Below are positions 34,588 to 43,128 of a stretch of DNA of 64,000 nt, piece after piece. The position numbers and the translations under genes were made by a program. The stretch is from Acidipila sp. EB88 (GTDB lineage: Bacteria; Acidobacteriota; Terriglobia; Terriglobales; Acidobacteriaceae): the NCBI RefSeq assembly GCF_003858395.1, contig NZ_QWEV01000005.1, positions 434,001 to 498,000 on the forward strand, read 5' to 3'. Numbering within the stretch: position 1 is the first letter of the stretch; each line of letters begins with the position of its first letter. A model generated the notes under the pieces. It did no database searches, had not been told where the DNA came from, and worked only from the letters and a program-made list of their open reading frames with translations.

Positions 34588-36330
34588 ATGGAAAACCGCT
34601 TGATCGCCGCCATGCTCGAGGAAACGGCGGATCTCCTCGAGATCTCCTCGGCCGACCCGTTCCGCATCCGCTCGTACCGCCGCGCTGCCGAGGCCGTGGA
34701 AGCAAGCACCGTGCAGTTGCATACGCTGGTCGAGGAGCCCAAAAAGCTGCTCGCCATCCCCGGCATTGGCAAGGGCATGGTGGCCAACATTCTCGAGATC
34801 GAGAAGGCCGGCACCTTTCCGCTGCGCGAAGAGTTGCTGCTGCGCTACAAGCCCACGATGCTGGAGCTTTTGCGCCTGCCCGGCATGGGGCCCAAGTCCG
34901 TCGCGCTATTTTGGGACGCGCTGCAGGTCGGCTCGATTGAAGAGCTCGAAGCTGCGCTGGCAGATGGTCGCGCGCTTGCGCTGCCGCGCTTCGGCCAGAA
35001 GGGTGTCGATAAGCTCCTGCAGGGCATCGCCGACTACAAGCGCAACAACGGCCGCTTCCAGATCAATCACGTCGAGCAGGCCGCCGACAAGCTGATCGAG
35101 TATCTCGCCGCGTTCCCTGGCCTGACCCGTATTACGCCGGCCGGGTCGCTGCGCCGTGGCCGCGAGACCGCCGGCGATCTCGACATCCTGGTGACCGGCC
35201 CGGCCTGCGCGGAAGAGGCGGTTGCCGCTGCTGTCGACTACACCGCGGCCTACCCGCTGGCTGGCACGATCCTCGCAAAGGGCGCCAACAAGGTTTCGTT
35301 CCGCATGCGCTCGGGCCTGCAGGTGGATGTGCGCCTGTTGCCCGAGGGCTCGTTCGGTGCGGCGCTGCAATACTTCACCGGCTCCAAGACGCACAATGTT
35401 TCGATTCGCCAGCGCGCTCTGCGGCGCGGCTACACGCTGAGCGAGTACGCCCTGGCGCGTGTTGAGGACGGCTCGTTTGTGGCCGGCGCCGGCGAAGAGG
35501 AGATTTACTCCGCGCTCGGACTGGCGTGGATTCCGCCCGAGCTGCGCGAGAACAATGGCGAAATTGAACTTGCCGAGAACAACAACCTGCCCAGGCTGAT
35601 CGAACTCAGCGATATTCGTGGCGACCTCCACATGCACACCGACGCTACCGACGGAAAGAACACCATCCGCGAGATGGCCGAGGCGGCCGCGGCGATCGGC
35701 TATGCGTACATCGCGATTACGGATCATTCCAAGCAGCTCGCCATGACGAACGGTCTCGATGACGAGCGCGCGCTGCTGCACATCGCGCGCATCCACGAGG
35801 TGGACCGCGCCATGGAAGGCCGCATCCGCGTGCTGCCCGGCATCGAGGTCGATATCCTCGCGGACGGTTCGCTCGATCTTTCGGACGACGTGCTCGCCCA
35901 GATGGACATCGTGGTCGCAAGCACCCACTCGCACTTCGCGCAGCCCGAGCAGGAGCTGACCGAGCGCTTGCTCCGCGCGGTCGAGAACCCGTATGTGCGC
36001 ATCCTCGGGCATCTCACCGGGCGACTGCTGCTTCGGCGGGAGCCCATGCGTTTCGACATCACCGCCGTGCTCCGGCGAGCGGCGGAGGTCGGCTGCGCCG
36101 TCGAGCACAATGCCTCGGCGGAGCGGCTCGACCTTTCCGACAACCACCTGCGCCTGGCCCACGAGCTGGGCTGCCCCATCGTGATCAACACCGACGCGCA
36201 CCAGTGCTCCACGCTGGGCAAGCTGCAGTACGGCATCCGCCAGCTGCGCCGCGCCGGGCTTACCGCTGCTGACGTGCTCAACACCCGCTCCTTTGACGCT
36301 TTCCTGAGTGGACTGCGCCCGCGTCCCTGA
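34588..36330 (+). CDS. polX: DNA polymerase/3'-5' exonuclease PolX
   Basis: A family X repair polymerase of 580 residues. The N-terminal helical and helix-hairpin-helix region includes LLAIPGIGKGMVANILEIEK and LRLPGMGPKSVALFWDAL. The nucleotidyltransferase motif GSLRRGRETAGDLDILVTGP carries the catalytic Asp pair (D-x-D). The C-terminal PHP domain starts at residue 346 with DLHMHTDATDGKNT and has further metal-binding segments AYIAITDHSKQLAMTNGL, LPGIEVDILADG, VASTHSHF and VINTDAHQ. These account for the 3'-5' exonuclease activity. The role is gap filling in base-excision repair. Confidence 0.96.
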   Translation: MENRLIAAMLEETADLLEISSADPFRIRSYRRAAEAVEASTVQLHTLVEEPKKLLAIPGIGKGMVANILEIEKAGTFPLREELLLRYKPTMLELLRLPGMGPKSVALFWDALQVGSIEELEAALADGRALALPRFGQKGVDKLLQGIADYKRNNGRFQINHVEQAADKLIEYLAAFPGLTRITPAGSLRRGRETAGDLDILVTGPACAEEAVAAAVDYTAAYPLAGTILAKGANKVSFRMRSGLQVDVRLLPEGSFGAALQYFTGSKTHNVSIRQRALRRGYTLSEYALARVEDGSFVAGAGEEEIYSALGLAWIPPELRENNGEIELAENNNLPRLIELSDIRGDLHMHTDATDGKNTIREMAEAAAAIGYAYIAITDHSKQLAMTNGLDDERALLHIARIHEVDRAMEGRIRVLPGIEVDILADGSLDLSDDVLAQMDIVVASTHSHFAQPEQELTERLLRAVENPYVRILGHLTGRLLLRREPMRFDITAVLRRAAEVGCAVEHNASAERLDLSDNHLRLAHELGCPIVINTDAHQCSTLGKLQYGIRQLRRAGLTAADVLNTRSFDAFLSGLRPRP

Positions 36331-36366
36331 AGCGCTTCTCTCCCACGCACTGCCAAGGTGACTCGC

Positions 36367-37011
36367 ATGCCCACGCAACACTCCTCCAACCGATCCACCA
36401 CGCCGCTCCCGGGCGAGCCCACCTTCTCCGGCCGCCCCACGCCGGCATACGACCAGGGCCAGAGCCGTCGCGTTGTGGTGCTGATCGCGATCGTCTGCGT
36501 CCTGTTCGCCAGTGTCTGGGCCTACGTCTTTTTCAAGCAGAAGCCGCGTGTCGCTGACGGCGCGATCGAATCGATCCGCGTGATTTCGATGCATACCGAG
36601 GAACACGTGGGCGGCACCATGGCCGAGGGCTACGGCGGCGGCACGGTCAAGACAGACCAGCTGCTGGTTTGGGTAGTGCTCGACATGACCAATCTGACGC
36701 TCGAGGTGCCGCTGTTTGAAACCGCGCAACGAGCCACGCTTTCCTTTCAGGACGGGCAGCAGTTGTTTGCTTATGCTGCGCCGCCCGACCAGATCGAGAA
36801 GCTTGCCCGTTACTCGCCGGCAAGCCGCATGCAGGGCTCGATCCTACCGCGCACGATGACGATCTCGCCCAAGCAGTCGGTCAAAGGAATGGCATTGTTT
36901 GTGTTCCCAGTCACGAAGCAGCAGTGGGACGCGCGCCGCGAGTTTTCTGTGGCCATGTCGTTCCAGTACCAGCGCGACCTGGCGATCAAGGAAAAGACCG
37001 CGCAGCCCTGA
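36367..37011 (+). CDS. Hypothetical single-span membrane protein
   Basis: I do not recognise the family. The 214-residue protein has a Ser/Thr/Pro-rich cytosolic tail of about 35 residues and one membrane span (VVVLIAIVCVLFASVWAYVFF, about 37-57). The periplasmic domain of about 150 residues contains TDQLLVWVVLDMTNLTLEVP and SVKGMALFVFPVTKQQWDA. That domain looks like a beta-sandwich by alternating hydrophobicity. ATG 36367 is favoured over GTG 36358 because AAGGTG lies eight bases upstream. It is 37 bases downstream of polX and could be cotranscribed. Confidence 0.65.
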   Translation: MPTQHSSNRSTTPLPGEPTFSGRPTPAYDQGQSRRVVVLIAIVCVLFASVWAYVFFKQKPRVADGAIESIRVISMHTEEHVGGTMAEGYGGGTVKTDQLLVWVVLDMTNLTLEVPLFETAQRATLSFQDGQQLFAYAAPPDQIEKLARYSPASRMQGSILPRTMTISPKQSVKGMALFVFPVTKQQWDARREFSVAMSFQYQRDLAIKEKTAQP

Positions 37012-37050
37012 CGCTGCCCTGCGCACGCAGGCGGGGGCTGTGCCGCAACC

Positions 37051-37056
37051 TACAAT
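37051..37056 (+). promoter_or_regulatory. -10 box of a putative leaderless thiO promoter
   Basis: TACAAT ends six bases before the GTG start at 37063, with no ribosome-binding site between. It is the clearest leaderless candidate in the window. Confidence 0.55.
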
Positions 37057-37062
37057 GAACAG

Positions 37063-38250
37063 GTGAAGAGCACCACCGAGCATATCCTCATCGCCGGTGC
37101 CGGCATCATGGGCCTCGCCGCGGCGCTCGAGTTCCAGCAGCATGGCTACCGCGTGACGGTGCTGGAGCGGGGCCGCGCCATGGAGCAAAGCTCCTGGGCT
37201 GCTGCCGGCATGCTTGCCGTGGACGACCCGGAGAACGCGCCGGAGCTGCTGCCGCTGTCGCGCTTGAGCCGCTCGCTGTACCCGGCGTGGCTGGAGCGGG
37301 TCGAGTCGCTCAGCGGCTGCCGGGTGCCTCTGCGCACCACCACGGCGCTGCAGGGTGAGCGCTGCGAGGGTGTCCCTGACGTTTCCGCCTTGCCGCCCGT
37401 CGAGACACCATCCAGCGAGGCACCATCCATTGCAGCATCCCCTGCCGATCTGCCGGGCCTGTACCGCAATGGTTACCGCTTCACACGCGTGCAGGAAGCC
37501 AGCCTGGACCCGCGCGACCTGTGTGCAGCGCTGCCGCGCGCTGTTGTGGCCGCGGGCGTCACTCTGCGGGAGCATGCTCCCATTGCCCGTGTGCTGGGCG
37601 GCGCGTCGAGCGACGGTGCCGCGGCCCCGGCATTGCTGCTTGAAGACGGCGAAACGCTCGAGGCCGACCACCTTTTGCTATGCATGGGCGCCTGGACGAC
37701 CGGGACCTTTGGGACCTCTGCAATCTCCGCAAGCCCCGATCCCAGACTGCTGCCGGCAGCAGGAGGCAATCGCCCGGGCATCCACCTGCCGGTAGCGCCG
37801 CGCAAGGGTCAGATGATCGAGGTCACGCTCGAGCAAACCACCATGCTGCCCATGGTGATCCGCACGCCGGAGCTCTACCTGGTGCCGCGCGGCGACGGCC
37901 GCGTCGTGATCGGGGCCACCGTGGAGCACGCCGGCTTTGACCGCTCGATCGACATCGCGGCCGGCGACCGGTTGTGGCAACAGGCCGCAGCCCTGTGGCC
38001 GCCTATCCTGAAGGGCCGCATCTCGGCCCGCTGGACCGGTCTACGGCCAGGCTTTTCTGCGGGCATCCTCGACGCGCTGCCCGTGCTGGGCAGGCTCGCT
38101 GCCAATACCTGGGTCGCCACTGCGCACTTCCGCAATGGAATCCTGCTGGCCCCCGGCACAGCACGTGTTCTGCGCGAACTGGTCCAGGGCGAGGCAACCT
38201 CGGTCGATCTCACGGCGTTCTCGCCAGATCGCTTCAAGATCGAATCATGA
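37063..38250 (+). CDS. FAD-dependent glycine oxidase ThiO-like
   Basis: A 395-residue FAD-dependent amine oxidase of the DAO/ThiO family. The dinucleotide-binding motif is ILIAGAGIMGLAAALEFQQH followed by an acidic residue in VLERG. SSWAAAGMLAVDDP is the ThiO-like block after it. The C-terminal FAD-binding region includes ARWTGLRPGFSAGILDALPV and HFRNGILLAPGTARVL. ThiO makes iminoglycine for thiazole synthesis; no other thi genes are nearby, so a different amine substrate is possible. An Ala/Pro/Ser-rich insertion (about residues 108-130) is unusual. The start is GTG 37063. Confidence 0.85.
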   Translation: MKSTTEHILIAGAGIMGLAAALEFQQHGYRVTVLERGRAMEQSSWAAAGMLAVDDPENAPELLPLSRLSRSLYPAWLERVESLSGCRVPLRTTTALQGERCEGVPDVSALPPVETPSSEAPSIAASPADLPGLYRNGYRFTRVQEASLDPRDLCAALPRAVVAAGVTLREHAPIARVLGGASSDGAAAPALLLEDGETLEADHLLLCMGAWTTGTFGTSAISASPDPRLLPAAGGNRPGIHLPVAPRKGQMIEVTLEQTTMLPMVIRTPELYLVPRGDGRVVIGATVEHAGFDRSIDIAAGDRLWQQAAALWPPILKGRISARWTGLRPGFSAGILDALPVLGRLAANTWVATAHFRNGILLAPGTARVLRELVQGEATSVDLTAFSPDRFKIES

Positions 38251-38311
38251 GCGCATGCAGGACCACAGCTTCCGCCCGGCGGCGCACCTGCTTCCCCGCC
38301 CATACGCAACG

Positions 38312-38341
38312 GTGACAAGCCTTTCGCCGCTGCGCTATAAC
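38312..38341 (+). promoter_or_regulatory. Sigma-70 type promoter for citrate synthase
   Basis: GTGACA (38312-38317), an 18-base spacer and TATAAC (38336-38341). The predicted transcript has a leader of about 115 bases before the citrate synthase start. This is the best -35/-10 pair seen in the window. Confidence 0.65.
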
Positions 38342-38462
38342 CTAGTTCTGGGTTCAGCCAAGGAGGTTTCTGCTCGCGCACGGGCAGCAGGCTTCTCTGG
38401 CGCTGCGTCTGTGTACGCGTAGCTGAGTCAGTCCGTCATTCGGTCGATCAAAAGGGAGATGT

Positions 38463-39596
38463 ATGTCCACTGCTGTGGCAGGAAAAGGCCTCGAAGGCAT
38501 TGTCGCTGCGAACTCGCGCATCTGCTGGATCGACGGAGAAGCCGGGGTGCTGGCGTATCGCGGCATCGACATTCACGAACTCGCCCAGTGCTCCACGTTT
38601 GAAGAGACGACCTACCTCCTGTGGCTTGGCAACCTGCCTTCCAAACAGCAACTCGATGAGTTCACCCGCTCGCTTGCAGACGCGCGCGAGTTGCCCGCGC
38701 CCATCCTGGAAATGCTCGCCGCATTTCCGCGCAAGGCCTCGACGATGGAGGTGCTGCGCACCACCGTATCGGCGCTGAGCTTTTACGATCCTGATGAGCG
38801 GGCCGTGGACCATGCCTCCAACCTGCGCAAGGCATTCGCGCTGACCTCGCAGGTCCCCATGATCGTGGCCGCCTGGGACCGCATCCGCAATGGCAAGGAG
38901 CCGGTCGCGGCTGATAAGTCGCTCTCCCACGCGGCGAACTTCGTGTACATGCTGCTGGGCGAAAAGCCTTCGGAAACCGCCGCGCGCACATTCGACGTCG
39001 CGCTGATCTTGCATGCCGATCACGAGCTCAACGCCTCCACGTTCGCCGCGCGCGTCATCGCCGCAACCCTGGCCGACATGCACTCCGCCGTTACGGGCGC
39101 GATCGGCGCACTCAAAGGGCCGCTGCATGGCGGCGCCAACGAGGCGGTCATGCACATGCTGTTTGCGATCGACAAGGCAGGCGCCGAGCCGGTCGAGTTC
39201 GTCCGCCAGATGCTGGCTGACAAGAAGAAGGTTTCCGGATTCGGCCACCGCGTGTACCACACCGAAGACCCGCGCGCGACGCACCTCCGCCGCATGTCCG
39301 AGCAGCTCGGCAAGGCCGATGGCAACTCCAAGTGGTTCGACATGTCGCGTGCCATCGAGCTGTACATCAAGGCCGAGAAGAAGCTCAATGCCAATGTTGA
39401 TTTCTACTCGGCTTCCACGTACACCACGCTCGGCATCCCGCTCGACCTGTTTACGCCGATCTTTGCCGTGAGCCGCGTAGCCGGCTGGGCCGCGCACATC
39501 ATCGAGCAGCTCGACGACAACCGCCTGATCCGCCCGCGCGCGGAGTACAGCGGCCCCGCGTACCCCGCGCCGTACGTTCCGCTCGACCAGCGCTAG
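38463..39596 (+). CDS. gltA: Citrate synthase
   Basis: Condenses acetyl-CoA and oxaloacetate; the entry step of the TCA cycle. The length of 377 residues and the N-terminus KGLEGIVAANSRICWIDGEA, with YRGIDIHEL, are typical of the short, Gram-positive/archaeal-type enzymes. Catalytic residues are visible as His in LILHADHELNAS, His in GPLHGGANEAVM, His in SGFGHRVYHTEDPRA and Asp in NVDFYSAS. A related 2-methylcitrate synthase activity cannot be excluded from sequence. GGGAG precedes ATG 38463. It is monocistronic, with its own promoter and a downstream hairpin. Confidence 0.94.
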   Translation: MSTAVAGKGLEGIVAANSRICWIDGEAGVLAYRGIDIHELAQCSTFEETTYLLWLGNLPSKQQLDEFTRSLADARELPAPILEMLAAFPRKASTMEVLRTTVSALSFYDPDERAVDHASNLRKAFALTSQVPMIVAAWDRIRNGKEPVAADKSLSHAANFVYMLLGEKPSETAARTFDVALILHADHELNASTFAARVIAATLADMHSAVTGAIGALKGPLHGGANEAVMHMLFAIDKAGAEPVEFVRQMLADKKKVSGFGHRVYHTEDPRATHLRRMSEQLGKADGNSKWFDMSRAIELYIKAEKKLNANVDFYSASTYTTLGIPLDLFTPIFAVSRVAGWAAHIIEQLDDNRLIRPRAEYSGPAYPAPYVPLDQR

Positions 39597-39613
39597 GCAG
39601 CTTGATACGGTAT

Positions 39614-39647
39614 CTCGGCCTGCTTCCGCTCGCAGAAGCAGGCCGAG
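39614..39647 (+). terminator. Hairpin after citrate synthase
   Basis: A 13-bp perfect stem (39614-39626 with 39635-39647) encloses an 8-base loop just after the stop codon. It lacks a T-run, so it may be a 3' stability element as much as a terminator. Confidence 0.6.
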
Positions 39648-39735
39648 CCGCGCACCCGTCCGTCACACGCTGCGGGTGGTTCGCTGGTCTCGCTCCAAGG
39701 ACCGGCGTGCCCCGAGGCGTAAACTTGACGCAGTG

Positions 39736-40977
39736 ATGCAGCGCATTTACATGGACGCAAACGCCACCACGCCTCTGCTTCCCGAGGTCTTCGAGGCGAT
39801 GCGCCCGTTCTTGATGAACAGCTTCGGCAATGCGTCCTCCATTCACCATTACGGGCAGCAGGCGCGCATGGCCGTTGAGCAGGCGCGTGAAGACGTAGCC
39901 GCCGCGCTGGGCGCACGCTCGAGCGAGATCGTTTTCACCTCCGGCGCCACCGAGAGCGACAATCTCGCGCTGTTCGGCATGCTTGGCAAGGCGCTCGACG
40001 CCGGTGAACCCGCCCGTCTCGTCACGACTTCGATTGAGCACCATGCCATCCTCCATGCGGCCGAAGCGCTGGCTGTGCGCGGGGGCGACGTGCGCTTCCT
40101 GCCGGTCTCGCCGCTTGGCGTGGTAGACCCGCCAGCGGTGCGCGAAGCACTCGCCAATGCACCGCCAGCCACGCTGGTCAGCGTGATGCTTGCCAACAAC
40201 GAGACCGGGGCCCTGCAGCCCGTGGAAGAGATTGCCCGCATCGCCGCCGAGGCTGACGTGTGGATGCACACGGATGCGGTGCAGGCCATTGGCAAGCTTC
40301 CTGTCAACGTTAAGACGCTCGGAATCGACCTGCTCAGCCTGTCCGGCCACAAGCTCCACGGGCCACAGGGCGTGGGCGCGCTCTGGCTGCGTCGCGGCAC
40401 CCCTTTGCAGCCGCTGTTTTACGGAGGCGCGCACGAGCGGCAGCGGCGCGCCGGCACGGAGAACCTCGCGGGCATCGTGGGGCTTGGGGCGGCAATCCGG
40501 TTCGCCCTGCAGGCAGTTTCCGACGGCACGATTGCGCGCATCGCCGCACTGCGGGATCGGCTCGAAGCCACGCTGCTGGCCGAGATCGACGAGTGTGGCG
40601 TGAACGGCCCTACCGCGCCCGGCACGCGCCTGCCCAATACGACCAACCTCTGGTTCGACCATCTGGAAGGCGAAGCGCTGGTGATCGCGCTCGATCTTAA
40701 GGGGCTTGCGCTGTCGGGCGGATCCGCCTGCGCCTCCGGTGCGACCGAGCCCTCGCACGTGCTGACCGCCATGGGGCTGGGCGCTCACCGCGCGCGCGCC
40801 TCGCTGCGTTTTTCGCTTACGCGCGCGACCACTGAGCAGGAAATCGATCGCGCCTGCGAACTGGTGCCCGCGGCAGTCGCCCGTCTGCGCGAACTGAGCC
40901 CTGTCTACAAGGCCGGCTCGCCCGCACAACCGCAGGACGGATTGCAGATCGAGCCGTTCCCGCAGCCCACTCTATAG
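39736..40977 (+). CDS. Cysteine desulfurase (NifS/IscS family)
   Basis: A PLP enzyme that moves sulfur from cysteine to acceptor proteins, for iron-sulfur clusters or tRNA thiolation. The N-terminus IYMDANATTPLLPEVFEAM is diagnostic. The PLP-binding Lys is in LSGHKLHGPQGVGALW (about K205). The active-site loop SGGSACASGATEPSHVL carries the catalytic Cys (about C332). The length of 413 residues is normal. No iscU or sufB is adjacent. An mnmA gene lies 2.2 kb downstream on the same strand, so sulfur supply for tRNA 2-thiolation is one possible role. ATG 39736 starts at the family N-terminus. Confidence 0.93.
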   Translation: MQRIYMDANATTPLLPEVFEAMRPFLMNSFGNASSIHHYGQQARMAVEQAREDVAAALGARSSEIVFTSGATESDNLALFGMLGKALDAGEPARLVTTSIEHHAILHAAEALAVRGGDVRFLPVSPLGVVDPPAVREALANAPPATLVSVMLANNETGALQPVEEIARIAAEADVWMHTDAVQAIGKLPVNVKTLGIDLLSLSGHKLHGPQGVGALWLRRGTPLQPLFYGGAHERQRRAGTENLAGIVGLGAAIRFALQAVSDGTIARIAALRDRLEATLLAEIDECGVNGPTAPGTRLPNTTNLWFDHLEGEALVIALDLKGLALSGGSACASGATEPSHVLTAMGLGAHRARASLRFSLTRATTEQEIDRACELVPAAVARLRELSPVYKAGSPAQPQDGLQIEPFPQPTL

Positions 40978-41010
40978 TCCCGAGTCGCTGGAGACGATGC
41001 AGCCCTGCTC

Positions 41011-41940
41011 CTACCAGAGCACTCCGCGCACCGGGGTTTCCGGCTTGGGCAGGTCAGTCTCGCCCAACAACTGCCGCAGGTTGATCTCAATGGTGGTGGT
41101 GATCGCCGTAAGCGGCACGTCGTAGATTTCGTTGTCGAACGGGTCTTCCAGGTCGCGCCCGATCTTGTCCAGCGCCAGGAACATGAAGCCTACCAGCGTG
41201 GAGCCGAGAGGCGTAAACCACTCCAGGTCCTTGACCATCCCGATCGGCAGCAACACGCAGTAAATCTGCACAAACAGCATCGGGAAGTAGTCGTACTGCT
41301 TGGGCAGCGGCGTGTTCTTGATGCGCTCGGTGCCACCCTGCGCGTCGGCGAGATCGTCAAGGTTGCGGTCCATGGCCTGCCACTCGATGGTGTCGATCCA
41401 GCCGTGGCGGCGGGCGTCGCGCAGCATGGTACCCAGCCGGCGCTGCAGGGCCAGCGGCACGTTCTTCTCGTCGCGGAGTGCTTCGTAGTCCTCAGGTGAG
41501 ACGAATGGCTGGATCACCGTCACCGCGTCCAGTCCGCGCAGCTGCTGACGCAGCGCGTGCACAAACGCGATCTGGTAGTGCACGATCCGGTTGCGCTCCC
41601 GGTCCATGGCATCGAGGTCAGCTGCCTGGGCCTCGGGATGCTCGCTTGAGCGCATGGTCGTGCACACCTGCCGGGCGAGGCTGCGGCTGTCGTTGACGAT
41701 CCGGCCCCACAGCGTGCGCGCCTCCCACCAGCGCCCGTAGGCCGAGTTGTTCCGGAAGCCCACGATGATGCCGATCGCTGAACCGTAAAAGGCCAGCGGC
41801 ACCTCCTTGAGCCCAATCCATTGCCAGTGCAGCAGCTTGTAGGCCACCACCACCAGTACATCCCACGCCACCAACGCCAGCGCGGGCTTGCCCACGTACC
41901 GGATCATGCGTGAGAGCTGCGGCCCCTTGGGAACGATCAT
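41011..41940 (-). CDS. Bestrophin family anion channel
   Basis: A 309-residue membrane protein of the bestrophin/UPF0187 family, which forms pentameric anion channels permeable to chloride and, in some members, bicarbonate. Family landmarks are VPLAFYGSAIGIIVGFRNNS followed by AYGRWWEARTLWG. Later ones are FPMLFVQIYCVLLPIG, FTPLGSTLVGFMFLALDKIG and the C-terminal DLEDPFDNEIYDVPLTAI. Four hydrophobic segments are visible. Its ATG overlaps the stop of the upstream carbonic anhydrase gene by 4 bases (ATGA), so the two are translationally coupled. This suggests bicarbonate as the physiological ion. Confidence 0.92.
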   Translation of the reverse strand: MIVPKGPQLSRMIRYVGKPALALVAWDVLVVVAYKLLHWQWIGLKEVPLAFYGSAIGIIVGFRNNSAYGRWWEARTLWGRIVNDSRSLARQVCTTMRSSEHPEAQAADLDAMDRERNRIVHYQIAFVHALRQQLRGLDAVTVIQPFVSPEDYEALRDEKNVPLALQRRLGTMLRDARRHGWIDTIEWQAMDRNLDDLADAQGGTERIKNTPLPKQYDYFPMLFVQIYCVLLPIGMVKDLEWFTPLGSTLVGFMFLALDKIGRDLEDPFDNEIYDVPLTAITTTIEINLRQLLGETDLPKPETPVRGVLW

Positions 41941-42662
41941 GCGCGGGAAGCGTCCGGATTCGAGGCCAGAATAGCGGCGCCCGAACCGGCTGCGGCGACG
42001 GCAACCGAGTCGGCTGCCGTCTGAGTCGACACCGGCACGAACGCCCGGTCACCATCCTCCGCGATGCGAACCTGCCCGGTTCCGATCTCGTAGACCCATC
42101 CGGAGATGGTCAGCTCGTTGCGCGCCAGGGCGCCTGCGATGCTGGGGTGTGTTTTCAGGTGGCGCATCTGCATCAGCACGTTCTGCTCGGTCAAACGAGG
42201 CAGCCGTTCCGTCGGTCCCACGTCGGTGCCTTCCAGGGCATCGGCTACCTGCAGAGCGGCATGCCCGTTGTTCAGCCATGCCCGTACGGTAGGCATGGCG
42301 TCGGTGCTTTCCGGCTTCAGCAGGGCCTTCATTGCGCCGCAGTCCGAGTGGCCGCAGATCACCACGTGCTGCACCTTGAGCGCCGAAACCGCATACTCGA
42401 TCACCGCGCTTACGCCGCCCATCATCACGCCATAGGCCGGCACCATGTTGCCGATGTTGCGTGCGATAAACACCTCGCCCGGTCCCGAACTCGTGATCGA
42501 CTCCACGTCCACGCGCGAGTCGGCACAGGCCACGATCAGTGTGTGCGGCTGCTGCGGGGTCGACGCGGCCTGTCGATACTCCTCCGCCTTCTCTGCGTGT
42601 ACCTCGGACTGAAACCGACGCACGCCTTCTTTCAGCTTTTCCAGAACCACGTTGCTACCCAT
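41937..42662 (-). CDS. Beta-class carbonic anhydrase
   Basis: Interconverts CO2 and bicarbonate. The zinc ligands are Cys46 in VACADSRVDVE, His105 and Cys108 in VICGHSDCGAM, with the Asp48-Arg50 dyad present. ARNIGNMVPAYG follows as usual. The length of 241 residues includes an Ala-rich C-terminal tail of about 25 residues beyond the catalytic fold (ADSVAVAAAGSGAAILAS). The ATG at 42662 has GGGGGAT upstream. It heads a two-gene operon with the bestrophin channel, overlapping it by 4 bases. Confidence 0.95.
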   Translation of the reverse strand: MGSNVVLEKLKEGVRRFQSEVHAEKAEEYRQAASTPQQPHTLIVACADSRVDVESITSSGPGEVFIARNIGNMVPAYGVMMGGVSAVIEYAVSALKVQHVVICGHSDCGAMKALLKPESTDAMPTVRAWLNNGHAALQVADALEGTDVGPTERLPRLTEQNVLMQMRHLKTHPSIAGALARNELTISGWVYEIGTGQVRIAEDGDRAFVPVSTQTAADSVAVAAAGSGAAILASNPDASRA

Positions 42663-42832
42663 ACTGATCCCCCAAACCTGTCGTTGCTGTTCGACGTACT
42701 AATGGACCTGGCGCTGCGCCACCACGCCCGCGCGGCACCCATCAGCTATGCGCGCCGGCTTGCTGAGACCAACCCTGTGGGCACCATACTACCGGCTCGC
42801 CACACTCCGGCAGGGTCTTCTGCCTCGCCCAG

Positions 42833-42958
42833 CTACGGTTTACGCGTGATCCGCTTTACCAGCTGCCGGATCGCTGCCGACGGCAGGCAGGCGATGGTCA
42901 GCATCCCCAGAAACACCACAAAACCAAGCGTCTCCATTACGATTCGAAACGTCGCCAT
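42833..42958 (-). CDS. 41-residue single-span membrane peptide
   Basis: A short open frame with good translation signals: AGGAAGAGGG lies about seven bases before ATG 42958. The product MATFRIVMETLGFVVFLGML is followed by TIACLPSAAIRQLVKRITRKP. It has one hydrophobic span (about residues 7-29) and a strongly basic C-terminal tail. This is the layout of a small inner-membrane protein with the tail inside. It lies 170 bases upstream of the carbonic anhydrase gene on the same strand. I know of no family; coding is supported by the ribosome-binding site, membrane-type composition and position only. Confidence 0.5.
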   Translation of the reverse strand: MATFRIVMETLGFVVFLGMLTIACLPSAAIRQLVKRITRKP

Positions 42959-43114
42959 TCTGCACCCTCTTCCTGCTTTCGCGTCTGCTCACACATCATC
43001 GCAGGCTCAGCGCCCTGCCTGCTCCGGTTGTGCCGCGTCCTGGCCCTGGGCGGGCGAACCATCGGTGGCGCAGGCAAGTCGATGGCGCGCGCCCCTGCCG
43101 GGCGACGCATGAGC

Positions 43115-43120
43115 GATACT
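43115..43120 (+). promoter_or_regulatory. -10 box of a putative leaderless mnmA promoter
   Basis: GATACT ends eight bases before the mnmA ATG, with no Shine-Dalgarno sequence between. Confidence 0.4.
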
Positions 43121-43128
43121 GGTACGTG

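Noticed and set aside
38360-38366. A perfect AAGGAGG in the citrate synthase leader
   Set aside because: No ATG, GTG or TTG follows at usable spacing; only a CTG three bases later would give an 18-codon frame. It is probably incidental.
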